Shown here: positions 19,283-27,424 of the stretch, one piece after another | How positions within the stretch are numbered: position 1 is the first letter of the stretch | Layout of the letters: the number at the start of each line of letters is the position of its first letter | Source of the DNA: Pseudomonadota bacterium | GTDB lineage: Bacteria > Pseudomonadota > Gammaproteobacteria > Burkholderiales > Burkholderiaceae_C | Length of the DNA: 40,111 bases | NCBI GenBank assembly: GCA_030535425.1 | Contig: JAUNHQ010000017.1 | Span: forward strand, 1-40,111 | Direction of reading: 5' to 3' | Notes under the pieces: generated by a model | What the model saw: only the letters and a program-made list of their open reading frames with translations | Databases searched by the model: none | What the model was told of the DNA's origin: nothing | Made by a program: the position numbers and the translations under genes

Positions 19283-21262
19283 ATGAAATTGCTGAATTTC
19301 TTCCAGGCCGCCAGGCTCGCTGCGGCGTGCATGGGTGCGGCGCTGCTGGTGGCTGCGTGCGGAGGCGGTGGTGGCGACCCGGGGACATCGGGCACGGGTT
19401 CGACCACGGTCAAGGCGGCTAGCATTGATCTTTCTTCCAGCGCCACGACGCTCCCATCGGGAGCGACCAGCGGCTCGGGGGTAACGATCACGGCCATTGT
19501 CAAGGACTCAGGTAATGTTGCGATTGCAGACTATCCGATTACCTTCCGAACCAATTACGGCACGCTGACGGCATCGGGAACCAACACAAATGAGCAGGGC
19601 GTGGCCACGGCGGTGCTGACAGCGCCAACGGATACCAGCGCGGACACGCGTTCCAACCGTGACATCGTGGTGGCTGCAACGGCGGGTTCGGCTTCCAAAG
19701 AGATCAAGGTGCAAGTGGTGGGCACCCGTTTGTCCATGTCGGGTGACAGCAGTATGGGGCTGGGCGACAGTGCCCAGTACCGTGTTGTGGCACAAGACTC
19801 TTCGGGTAGCGTGGTGCCGGGTGCAACTTTGAGTGTCAGCACGGCCAAGTCTACGAGTGTGTTGAGTGCAACCACGCTGACCACGGATCAAAGTGGTGAG
19901 GCCATGTTCACCTACACGCCTAAAGAGGCAGACACGGATACGATTTCGGTTACAGGCCTGGGCGCCTCCACGCAGTTGAAAGTGGTTGTGGGCGCAAGTC
20001 TTCTGCGACTGAGTTCTTCCGCACTGCAGTGGAATGTGAATCAAGCCCACGCGGTGGTGGCTACTGTGCGTGATGCCAATGGCGGCATTCCGGCGGCAGG
20101 CACACAAGTTACGTTCAATACTTCGCGCGGCTGTGTGTGGGCGACTTCTGATGTCACTACCACCTGCGTGTCAGTGGTGAGTGTGGGAACTGAGGCAGAC
20201 GGCACAGCCACGGCTTGGTTCTCTTCTCCAGATGTGGGAGAGGTTGTGGTGACGGCACTGGCAAGCGATGTAGGTGCGGCGACGGGTACGCTGCGGGCTC
20301 GCTACATTTCGACCGTGCCAGCGCAAATCACGATGCAGGCCAACCCCAGTGCCTTGCGCACCAGTGCGTTCGCCACGAACAACTCTTCTACATTGGAGGT
20401 TTTGGTTCGCGATGCTGCGGGCAACCCTGTGCAGGATGTCAACGTGAGCTTTGCGACGGTGCAAGATCCCAGCGGAGGTCGTCTGGCTGCGGCTGGCGCC
20501 CGCACGGATGCCAATGGCCGCGCAACCAACACCTACTATGCAGGTGCGCGCAGCTCGGGCACGAATGAGGTGCGCCTGCGTGCCACTGTGGCTGGCACGA
20601 GCACTATTGTGGCTGAGACTACCCTGACCGTGGGCGGTGATGCGTTGACCATTGGCCTGGGCGCCAGCAACAAGATCGAGTCTGCGGGTAACGAAACCAT
20701 GTATCGTCTTTTCCACACGGTTTATGTCACCAATGCAGCGGGTGCGCCGGTGGCTTCGCAGCCGGTGACCATTACCCTGCGTCCTGGCGCTTACGGTGTG
20801 GGCGTGCTGTGCTGGACAGGCAAGATCTGGGCACGTACAGACACTTCTTCGGTGAGTCTGCTCAATGAGGATGTGAACTTCAACGGCGTGCGTGATGCTG
20901 GCGAGCCTGATTACAACGGCGATGCTGCTCTGAGCCCTGGCTTTGTGGCCAATATTGTTCCCGCCGACAGCAGCGGCAACACGACGGGTACTGGCAGCTC
21001 CACCGTGACCTTGACCACTGGCTCGGATGGTTTCGCCTACTTCCAGATGCAATACGCCAAGGATTACGCCAACTGGGCCCAAATGCAGGTGCAGGCAACG
21101 ACCCGCGTGGGAGGTAGCGAGTCCACCAACCGTATGGCGCTGAATTGGCTGATGGGTATGGCGGATGACTACACGGAAGAAACCGTGAGTCCGCCGGGTT
21201 CGGTGAGCCCCTATGGTGCCGCAGGCCTCTCCTGTGCTGCCGCCACGACTACTACGGAGTAA
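19283..21262 (+). CDS. Lipoprotein with tandem bacterial Ig-like (Big_1-type) domains
   Basis: A 659-residue predicted lipoprotein of unknown function. The leader ends at the lipobox VAAC (Cys26), followed by a flexible Gly-rich stretch. The rest is four or five Ig-like repeats of about 90-110 residues, each with a GxPVxxxxVTF-like strand and a DxxGxAxxxY turn, as in invasin/intimin Big_1 repeats. Near residues 530-547 an Asp/Asn-rich loop (DVNFNGVRDAGEPDYNGD) looks like a calcium-binding motif. The ATG at 19283 has a GGAGAAG site at good spacing; a TTG at 19268 is the alternative. It lies 38 bases behind pilQ, so it may be co-transcribed and serve as a surface or adhesion partner of the pilus. 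That role is inference only. Confidence 0.85.
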   Translation: MKLLNFFQAARLAAACMGAALLVAACGGGGGDPGTSGTGSTTVKAASIDLSSSATTLPSGATSGSGVTITAIVKDSGNVAIADYPITFRTNYGTLTASGTNTNEQGVATAVLTAPTDTSADTRSNRDIVVAATAGSASKEIKVQVVGTRLSMSGDSSMGLGDSAQYRVVAQDSSGSVVPGATLSVSTAKSTSVLSATTLTTDQSGEAMFTYTPKEADTDTISVTGLGASTQLKVVVGASLLRLSSSALQWNVNQAHAVVATVRDANGGIPAAGTQVTFNTSRGCVWATSDVTTTCVSVVSVGTEADGTATAWFSSPDVGEVVVTALASDVGAATGTLRARYISTVPAQITMQANPSALRTSAFATNNSSTLEVLVRDAAGNPVQDVNVSFATVQDPSGGRLAAAGARTDANGRATNTYYAGARSSGTNEVRLRATVAGTSTIVAETTLTVGGDALTIGLGASNKIESAGNETMYRLFHTVYVTNAAGAPVASQPVTITLRPGAYGVGVLCWTGKIWARTDTSSVSLLNEDVNFNGVRDAGEPDYNGDAALSPGFVANIVPADSSGNTTGTGSSTVTLTTGSDGFAYFQMQYAKDYANWAQMQVQATTRVGGSESTNRMALNWLMGMADDYTEETVSPPGSVSPYGAAGLSCAAATTTTE

Positions 21263-21278
21263 TGGCGATCAGCTTGCT

Positions 21279-21860
21279 GTGACAGAGGCGGGTAAACACA
21301 GGGGTTTTGCCTCGTCTCTGCTGGTTCTGATTGGCTTGCCGGGCTCTGGCAAGTCAACTGCTGGAAGGCGGCTCGCACTCAAGTGCGGGCTGCCTTTTTT
21401 TGATTCAGATGAGGTCATCGAGCAGCGTTTGGGCTGCTCGATACGAGCTTATTTCGACACGCATGGTGAAGAGGCGTTTCGTGATATCGAGACGCAGGTG
21501 CTTGATGAGTTGACGCAGGGGTCACCTGCGGTGCTGGCCACGGGTGGCGGGGCGGTGCTGCGCCCCATCAATCGCCAACGCTTGCGTGAACGCGGCACGG
21601 TGGTGTATCTGTACGCGGCGCCAGAGCTGCTTTTCCGCCGTTTACGGCGAGATACCAAGCGTCCGCTGTTGCAAGTGGCCGACCCCTTGCAACGCTTGAA
21701 GCAGTTGCATGCAGCGCGAGATCCGTTGTACCGCGAGTGCGCGCATTTCGTGCTGGATACGCAAGGGCTGGCGCAGTCTTTGCTGGTCAGCCGGATTGCG
21801 ATGCAGTTGGAACTGGCGTCCCCTCAGGGGCCGCCGCGCTCGCAAGCCAAGGGCGGATAA
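21279..21860 (+). CDS. aroK: Shikimate kinase
   Basis: A 193-residue kinase that phosphorylates shikimate at O3 in the chorismate pathway. The Walker A motif GLPGSGKST is near residue 16, the shikimate-binding FFDSDEVIE near 37, the GGGAV motif near 89, and the lid contains RRDTKRPLL. I chose the GTG at 21279, 16 bases after the preceding stop; an ATG at 21213 would overlap the upstream gene by 50 bases and add residues unlike the family. In most relatives aroB follows aroK directly; here the next gene is prfA on the other strand. Confidence 0.93.
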   Translation: MTEAGKHRGFASSLLVLIGLPGSGKSTAGRRLALKCGLPFFDSDEVIEQRLGCSIRAYFDTHGEEAFRDIETQVLDELTQGSPAVLATGGGAVLRPINRQRLRERGTVVYLYAAPELLFRRLRRDTKRPLLQVADPLQRLKQLHAARDPLYRECAHFVLDTQGLAQSLLVSRIAMQLELASPQGPPRSQAKGG

Positions 21861-22038
21861 CTGTGGGGTGCTCCTCTCTTGAGCATAAAGAGAAAGCCCC
21901 CGCCTTGGATAGCCAAGCCGCTGCGCTGCCTGGGGTGGGTCTGCATGCGGTTTGCCCCTGAGTGAGGGCTTGTGGCTGCGGGCTGCTTATTTTGCGGGGG
22001 GGCGCACCATGTCTCAAGCGGCGGTGCTTAGAGGCGCT

Positions 22039-23121
22039 TTAGCCAGCCGCTTGCATTTCGGCCATTTGCTCTGATTCGCGTGTGTGCCGCAGGGCGTCGA
22101 GCACGTCGGTCAAATCGCCTTCCATGACCTGCGACAGCTTGTAGAGCGTGAGGTTGATGCGGTGATCTGTCAGCCGCCCTTGCGGGAAGTTGTAGGTGCG
22201 GATGCGGTCGCTGCGGTCACCCGAGCCGATCAGCCCCTTGCGCGTGGCTGCTTCCTTGGCCGCGCGCTCGCTGCGTTCTTTTTCTTGCAGCCGCGCTTGC
22301 AGCACTTGCAGCGCCTTGGCCTTGTTGCTGTGCTGGCTGCGCCCGTCCTGGCATTCGGCCACGAGGCCCGTGGGCAAGTGCACCACACGCACGGCCGAAT
22401 CGGTCTTGTTGATGTGCTGGCCGCCTGCACCGCTGGCGCGGAAAGTGTCGATGCGCAAGTCCGCCGGGTTCAGTGTGATGGCCTGGGCTTCATCTGGCTC
22501 GGGCATCACGGCCACCGTAGCTGCGCTGGTGTGAATGCGCCCTTGTGTCTCTGTGACGGGCACGCGCTGCACGCGGTGTCCGCCAGACTCAAAGCGCAAA
22601 CGCCCGTAGGCGCCATCGCCTTGCACGTGCAGCACCACTTCCTTGTAGCCGCCCAGCTCGGCGGGTGATTCGCTCATCACCTCTACTGGCCAGCCCTGGG
22701 CCTGGGCGTAGCGTGTGTACATGCGGGCCAAATCGCCTGCGAACAGGGCGGATTCGTCACCGCCTGTGCCTGCGCGAATTTCGATGAAAGCATGGCGAGC
22801 ATCGTCTGGGTCCTTGGGCAGCAGCAGGCGCTGCAACTCGCCTTCCAGCGTGGCCAGTTCGGTTTGGCAGGCGGCGATTTCTTCGCGCGCCATTTCGGCC
22901 ATGTCGGCATCGGCCTGCATCTCCTGGGCGGCGGCCAAGTCGGCCTCGCGTTGCTGATAACGCGCCCAGCGCCCTGCCACGGCAGCCACTTCGGCATGCT
23001 CGCGCGAGAGCTTCATGAACTGCGACATGTCGGCCATCACGTCGGGCTGGGAGAGCAGGAAGTCCAGCTCAGACAGGCGCTCGGCATGGCGTGCGAGCTG
23101 AGTGCGTAAAAAGGCTTGCAT
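22039..23121 (-). CDS. prfA: Peptide chain release factor 1
   Basis: A 360-residue RF1 that ends translation at UAA and UAG. The peptidyl-hydrolysis motif GGQ is at 233-235 within [15 protein letters not shown], with Gln235 at the same number as in E. coli RF1. An RF1-type anticodon-like segment lies just after VMSESPAE ([14 protein letters not shown] region). Length is normal. In many proteobacteria prfA sits between hemA and prmC; neither is next to it here. It is convergent with aroK, and repeat copy B lies about 100 bases before its start. Confidence 0.95.
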   Translation of the reverse strand: MQAFLRTQLARHAERLSELDFLLSQPDVMADMSQFMKLSREHAEVAAVAGRWARYQQREADLAAAQEMQADADMAEMAREEIAACQTELATLEGELQRLLLPKDPDDARHAFIEIRAGTGGDESALFAGDLARMYTRYAQAQGWPVEVMSESPAELGGYKEVVLHVQGDGAYGRLRFESGGHRVQRVPVTETQGRIHTSAATVAVMPEPDEAQAITLNPADLRIDTFRASGAGGQHINKTDSAVRVVHLPTGLVAECQDGRSQHSNKAKALQVLQARLQEKERSERAAKEAATRKGLIGSGDRSDRIRTYNFPQGRLTDHRINLTLYKLSQVMEGDLTDVLDALRHTRESEQMAEMQAAG

Positions 23122-23227
23122 GGCGTGGACGCAAAGAGGCCGATTGTCGGCGACAGTGGCTCAGGTGGCCGTGGGGGCGGCCGACAGGATGGAAGATGTG
23201 CTGGGGGCGATTGGCGCATGGTGCCTG

Positions 23228-23280
23228 AAAAGGCATTTGCGCGCACTGTCAAATGGTTTGTAGCTATATAAATTATAGCT
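23228..23280 (+). repeat. Intergenic repeat copy B (type I)
   Basis: AAAAGGCATTTGCGCGC at the left, a variable middle, and the inverted repeat AGCTATATAAATTATAGCT at the right. It lies between prfA (start at 23121) and the DUF4124 gene (stop at 23406), both on the minus strand. The rest of the 284-base gap shows nothing else I can name. Confidence 0.85.
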
Positions 23281-23405
23281 GTTATGCGGTGGCGCTTGAG
23301 GCAGTAAATCAACGCCTGGTGTGCTGCTTCGCAAATGCCTGCACATCCCATCGCGTCTTTCGCGCCAGGGCTGCGTTGCCAATGCCCGCCGATGCCGATA
23401 CCGCC

Positions 23406-24113
23406 CTAACGCCGTTCCTCGCTGTCCTTCGGCGGGTTGGCCCGTGGCCTGGTGTTGACGGGCACGGAAGGGGTGTGCTGGGGCATGGGGCCAATGCGCA
23501 CATGACCGGGGGCGGTGGTGCTGGGCGGTGCGGGGGGCTGCACAGGCATGCCAAAGCCGGGGCCGCGCGGTGCGGGTGCAGGCAGGGGCCGCCAGGTGTC
23601 GTGGTAGCCGTAAGGCGGCGGGTAGGGGCGGGGGTAGCGCGGCTGCATCGTCGTGGGCGGCTGCACCACGATCACTTCGCTGGGGGGCGGCTGGCCGCAG
23701 GCCAGGGCGGCGTTGTAACGCGCGGTGCGAATTTGCTCTGGCGTGGCGCTGAAACTGCGTGCGCGAAAGTCGGCTTCGGCACGGGCTGCGCGGCAATCGC
23801 CCGTTTCTGCCGGGCTGGGCGCCTGTGCTGCGCGCAGGGCCGCTTCGGCCTGGGCGGCTTGCAGGCGCTGCTGCTCACGCGCCAGGGTCAGCGCCTGCTG
23901 CTCGGCCTCGCGTTCGCGCGCCAAGGCGGCAGCTTGCGCGTCCTGGCGCAACTCTTCTTCGGTGCGCCTGGGGGCTACCAGGGTGCCGCCCTGGCAGGGC
24001 TGGTCGGTGTACATCACCTGGCCAGTGGCTGGGTCGGGGCAGCGAAACGCTTGTGCGCTGGCCAGCAGGGGCATGGCGAGCCAGGCAGCGGTGAAAAGCA
24101 GTGGGCGGGTCAT
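23406..24113 (-). CDS. DUF4124 domain-containing secreted protein
   Basis: A 235-residue protein. The signal peptide (about residues 1-21, ending LLASAQA) precedes a DUF4124-like motif (FRCPDPATGQVMYTDQPCQGG), in which a short sequence ending YTDQPC is typical. A charged Ala/Glu/Gln-rich helix (about 50-100) follows, then a Cys-containing segment (GDCRAARAEADFRAR ... ALACGQ). The C-terminal third is Pro-rich and probably disordered. The function of the family is unknown; the location is probably periplasmic. The frame is open far upstream on the minus strand, but that part is an antisense shadow of the SulP gene. It is divergent from sulP. Confidence 0.82.
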   Translation of the reverse strand: MTRPLLFTAAWLAMPLLASAQAFRCPDPATGQVMYTDQPCQGGTLVAPRRTEEELRQDAQAAALAREREAEQQALTLAREQQRLQAAQAEAALRAAQAPSPAETGDCRAARAEADFRARSFSATPEQIRTARYNAALACGQPPPSEVIVVQPPTTMQPRYPRPYPPPYGYHDTWRPLPAPAPRGPGFGMPVQPPAPPSTTAPGHVRIGPMPQHTPSVPVNTRPRANPPKDSEERR

Positions 24114-24251
24114 GCCAATAGCCTTTGTGTGACGGGACGGCGTGAGAGTCTGAGTATGCGCTGTGTGTTCCAGCAAATGCCCGGTGTTATTTTCAACGCA
24201 CGGCCTTGGCGACTGGCTTACCATCGCCAACTCTCTTGCCTGCTGCCTTGC

Positions 24252-25961
24252 ATGCCTGCTTTCCTGCGCCGCGCCTTGCCTTTTCTGAACTGGCCCCGCC
24301 CCAGCCTGGCGCTGCTGCGCACCGAGGCGCTGGCGGGGCTGACGGTGGGGCTGATGATGGTGCCGCAGGCGGTGGCCTATGCGCAGCTGGCGGGCATGCC
24401 GCCGGTCACGGGCATTTATGCCGCCTTGCTGCCTGCCCTGGTGGCGGTGCTGTTTGCCAGCGCCAAGCGGCTGTCGGTGGGGCCCACGGCGCTGACGGCG
24501 CTGCTGGTGTCGGCCGCGCTGACCGGGCTGGCCGAGCCGGGCAGCGCCCAGTGGGTGACGCTGGCGGTGTGGCTGGCGCTGATGAGCGGGGCGCTGCAAG
24601 TGCTGCTGGGCCTGGCGCGCTTTGGCTGGCTGCTGAACCTGGTCAGTGCGCCGGTGCTGATGGCGTTCACGCAGGGGGCGGCGGTGCTCATCATCGCTTC
24701 GCAGCTGCCGGCGCTGCTGGGCCTGCCGAGTCTGGGGCTGCACACGCTGGCCGGCGGGCCGTGGCCCGCATGGGACTGGCGGGCAGCGCTGTATGGCGGG
24801 GTGGCGCTGGCGCTGCTGGTGCTGCTCAAGCACTGGCGGCCCGCGTTTCCCAGCGTGCTGCTGGTGGTGCTGGCCACGGCGGCGCTGGCCTGGGCCACGG
24901 GTTTCGAGGCCGCAGGCGGCGCCGTGGTGGGCGCCCTGCCCCACGGTCTGCCCACGCTGGCGCTGCCGGGCTGGCCGGGCTGGGCCACGCTGTCGCAATT
25001 GATCTTGCCGGCGCTGGTCATCACGCTGGTGAGTTTTTTGGAAACCGCCTCCAGCGCACGCGTGGACAGCGAACGCCTGGGTCAGCACTGGAACCAGGAT
25101 CAGGACTTGCTCAGCCAGGGCCTGGCCAAGCTGGCGGCGGGCCTGTCGGGCACGTGGGCCACCAGCGCGTCGTTTTCGCGCTCGGCGCTGAATTTGTACG
25201 CGGGCGCACAAACGGGCTGGGCCACGGTGTGCATGGTGGCGGTGGTGCTGGCGGTGCTGCTGTTGCTCACCCCCGTGTTGCAGCACGTGCCGCGCGCGGT
25301 GCTGGCGGCCATTGTGGTGGCGGCCGTGCTGGGGCTGATCAAGCCGCGCGAGTTTGTGCGCCTGTGGCGTGTGTCGCGGCCCGAGGCGGTGATGGCCGCC
25401 ATCACCCTGGCCCTGACCCTGGCCGCCGCACCCGCGCTGTACTGGGGGGTGCTGGCCGGGGTGCTGATGACGCTGGGCCATTTCGTCTACCAGCGCCTGC
25501 ACCCGCGCATCATCGAAGTGGGCCTGCACACGGACGGCAGCTTGCGCGACCGCCAGCTGTGGCAGCTGCCGCCGCTGGCGCCGCACACCCTGGCGCTGCG
25601 GCTGGATGCGGCGCTGGACTTTGCCACCGCCAGCGCGCTGGAAAGCCGCGTGGCCGGCGAGCTGGCGGCGCAAGCCGGTGTGCGGCACCTGGTGCTGTTT
25701 GCCCAGCCCATCAACCGCATCGACGCCACCGGCTGCGAAACGCTGCTGAAGCTGATGCTGCGCACCCAGGGCCAGGGCATCACCTGGCACCTGGCGGGGC
25801 TGAAGCTGCCGGTGGAAAACAGGCTGCGCGCCGCCGGGGCGCTGCACCCCGGCCCGCAGCTGCGCCTGTACCGCACCGACACGCAGGCGCTGGCCGCACT
25901 GCGCCGCATGGCAGAGGAAGAGGGCCACACCCCCGCCGACTTGCCCGCGGCGGCGATTTGA
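24252..25961 (+). CDS. SulP family anion transporter with STAS domain
   Basis: A 569-residue inner-membrane transporter of the SLC26/SulP family, which carries sulfate, bicarbonate or dicarboxylates. It has the SulP signature near the N-terminus (GLTVGLMMVPQAVAYAQLAGMPPVTGIYAAL), about a dozen hydrophobic helices, the conserved FLETASSARV segment and FSRSALN loop, and a C-terminal cytoplasmic STAS domain (about residues 440-550: LALRLDAALDFATASALE ... INRIDATGCETL). I chose the ATG at 24252, directly before the first conserved block; upstream ATGs at 24156 and 24177 would add an atypical leader. The substrate cannot be told. It is divergent from the DUF4124 gene, and repeat copy C begins four bases past its stop. 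Confidence 0.9.
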   Translation: MPAFLRRALPFLNWPRPSLALLRTEALAGLTVGLMMVPQAVAYAQLAGMPPVTGIYAALLPALVAVLFASAKRLSVGPTALTALLVSAALTGLAEPGSAQWVTLAVWLALMSGALQVLLGLARFGWLLNLVSAPVLMAFTQGAAVLIIASQLPALLGLPSLGLHTLAGGPWPAWDWRAALYGGVALALLVLLKHWRPAFPSVLLVVLATAALAWATGFEAAGGAVVGALPHGLPTLALPGWPGWATLSQLILPALVITLVSFLETASSARVDSERLGQHWNQDQDLLSQGLAKLAAGLSGTWATSASFSRSALNLYAGAQTGWATVCMVAVVLAVLLLLTPVLQHVPRAVLAAIVVAAVLGLIKPREFVRLWRVSRPEAVMAAITLALTLAAAPALYWGVLAGVLMTLGHFVYQRLHPRIIEVGLHTDGSLRDRQLWQLPPLAPHTLALRLDAALDFATASALESRVAGELAAQAGVRHLVLFAQPINRIDATGCETLLKLMLRTQGQGITWHLAGLKLPVENRLRAAGALHPGPQLRLYRTDTQALAALRRMAEEEGHTPADLPAAAI

Positions 25962-25965
25962 GGTT

Positions 25966-26022
25966 GCTATATTAAATATAGCTGCTTGCGCGCATCAGAC
26001 AGGCGCAAATGGCCTTTTTGGC
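25966..26022 (-). repeat. Intergenic repeat copy C (type II)
   Basis: On the plus strand: GCTATATTAAATATAGC, then TTGCGCGC, then GGCGCAAATGGCC and TTTTTGGC. It is therefore inverted relative to copies A, B, D, E and G. An internal TTGCGC/GCGCAA pairing is present. It lies between the convergent sulP and methyltransferase genes. Confidence 0.8.
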
Positions 26023-26085
26023 TATGTGTTTTCAAAGCGCGGCGAAAGGCCGGGCCCGCGCGGGCGGATCTGCGAGGGCGGCTTT

Positions 26086-26913
26086 TCAGACCCGGGCGAT
26101 GATGGGCACGCTGGAGCCTGGCGGCCACAGAATGCCCGCTTCGGGCACGTTGACATCCATCACCTGCACCGAGCGAAAGCCTGCGTCGGCCAAGTGGCGG
26201 TGCAAGTCGGGTTCGGAGAACATGCGCATTTCCAGCGTGGCGCCGCCGCCGCCGTGGAAGACGAGGTGGGTGAAGCGCTCTTGCTCGCCCGTGGCGGTGG
26301 TGTTGTAGAGCACGGGCTGCCCATCTTCTTCGACGATGCGGAAATCGTGCAAGCGCGGAAAGTGCTCTTGCGTGGTGCCGGTCTTGGTGAACGGCACGCT
26401 GAAAAGGAAAAAGCCGCCAGGCGCCAGCAGCGCACGGGCATTGTGAAAGGCCTTGCTCAGCCCGAAGAGGGGAATGTGCTCGAACACGTCGCTGGAAATC
26501 AGGAAGCGGTGCTGCCCCAGCAGATGCGCAGGCACGTCGGTGATGTCCAGGTGCGGCGGCTGGTGGTAGTAGGTGTTGGTGTAGGCAAAGCGCGCAGCCA
26601 GCGTGTGTGCATAGCCTTCCCAGTCGCTCATGCCCAGGGCGCGGATGCCGGGGTCGGCGGGAAAGTCCTTGAGCGCGATGGATCGGCCAAACAGCTCCAT
26701 CGACAGCGCATGCACCAGCGAGCGCATGCGCAGGCTGCTGTGGCAGTGTGTGCAGGTCTGGCACTCACGGTTGGAGACTTGCGCGTAGGGCACCTGCGCA
26801 TGGGGGGTGCCGCAGAGGTTGCAGGTGAAAGCCACGCTGTCCGGGTTGGTCAAGGCGGCGGGGGCGGGGGCGCTGCGCGGGCGCAGCGAACGCAAAAAGG
26901 AAAACAGTCCCAT
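26086..26913 (-). CDS. Class I SAM-dependent methyltransferase with N-terminal Cys cluster
   Basis: A 275-residue protein. The N-terminal part carries CNLCGT and, about 26 residues later, CQTCTHCHSS; this pattern suggests a small zinc-binding module. The remainder resembles Methyltransf_11/23 domains: an LGMSDWEGYAH region in place of a clear glycine-rich motif I, then DITDVP, SSDVFEHIPLFGLSKAFHNARALLAPGGFFLFSVPF (typical post-I to motif III), and a late KTGTTQEHFPRLHDF. The substrate is unknown. The ATG at 26913 is preferred; one at 26937 would add eight residues. It lies 72 bases downstream of the BLUF gene on the same strand. Confidence 0.78.
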   Translation of the reverse strand: MGLFSFLRSLRPRSAPAPAALTNPDSVAFTCNLCGTPHAQVPYAQVSNRECQTCTHCHSSLRMRSLVHALSMELFGRSIALKDFPADPGIRALGMSDWEGYAHTLAARFAYTNTYYHQPPHLDITDVPAHLLGQHRFLISSDVFEHIPLFGLSKAFHNARALLAPGGFFLFSVPFTKTGTTQEHFPRLHDFRIVEEDGQPVLYNTTATGEQERFTHLVFHGGGGATLEMRMFSEPDLHRHLADAGFRSVQVMDVNVPEAGILWPPGSSVPIIARV

Positions 26914-26985
26914 GAGTGGCCTTGGTGAACGGGGCAAGGGGCGAACGGGGGGCGTGTGGGGCGGCGGCTGGCCTGTGGCGCCTTG

Positions 26986-27414
26986 TCAGCCGCCCGCGCG
27001 CGCGGCAATGCTGGCGGTGGCGGCCAGCTCTTCGATCAGCGCCAGCGACATGCGGCCCGAGACGGCCCAGGGGTTGAGCTCGGCACGCTCGGCATACTTC
27101 AGCAGCACGCCGCTGTTGACCCGGTCCACGTTGACCACGCCCATGGTCCAGCCGCCAAAGCGGCGTTCGGTGATTTCCTCGTAGTGCAGCAGCGTCACGT
27201 CCTGGTGGCGCGCATCGCGCAAGAGGGTGGCGTACAGCGCGTTGACGGCGGCGCGCCCGCCTTCGATGGCCTGCATGAACACGCCATCGCCGTACACCAG
27301 AATGCCCGTGACCCCGCTGTCGTGGTTGTGCTGGCGGGCGGCGGCCAAAATGTGCTCAATGGCCTGCGGCGAGGCATCCACTGCGCGGGAAGCAAACAAA
27401 AGACGAACCAGCAT
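26986..27414 (-). CDS. BLUF-domain protein with Phe at the photoactive Tyr position
   Basis: A 142-residue stand-alone BLUF (blue-light sensing using FAD) protein. The fold is recognisable from LLFASRA, ILAAARQHNHDSGVTGILV, GVFMQAIEGG, DARHQDVTLLHYEEI and RRFGGWTMG. By alignment with known BLUF proteins, the flavin-contacting Asn is Asn30, the essential Gln is Gln48, and the Trp/Met pair is Trp89/Met91, all kept. The residue aligned with the essential Tyr (Tyr8 of Slr1694, Tyr21 of AppA) is Phe7, coded TTT. The C-terminal part (about 95-142) forms the usual capping helices. The start is 10 bases after the folE stop, so the two genes very probably share a transcript. Confidence in the family is high; light activity is doubtful. 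Confidence 0.9.
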   Translation of the reverse strand: MLVRLLFASRAVDASPQAIEHILAAARQHNHDSGVTGILVYGDGVFMQAIEGGRAAVNALYATLLRDARHQDVTLLHYEEITERRFGGWTMGVVNVDRVNSGVLLKYAERAELNPWAVSGRMSLALIEELAATASIAARAGG

Positions 27415-27424
27415 GGTGTGTGCC

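Noticed and set aside
24114-25928. Upstream extension of the DUF4124 frame to 840 codons on the minus strand
   Set aside because: This part is the antisense of the SulP gene and is Gln/Arg/His-rich in the manner of shadow frames. The signal peptide at 24113 marks the true start.
24206-25975. A 589-codon plus-strand frame overlapping sulP
   Set aside because: It is an Ala/Gly-rich alternate frame of sulP without membrane helices or known motifs.
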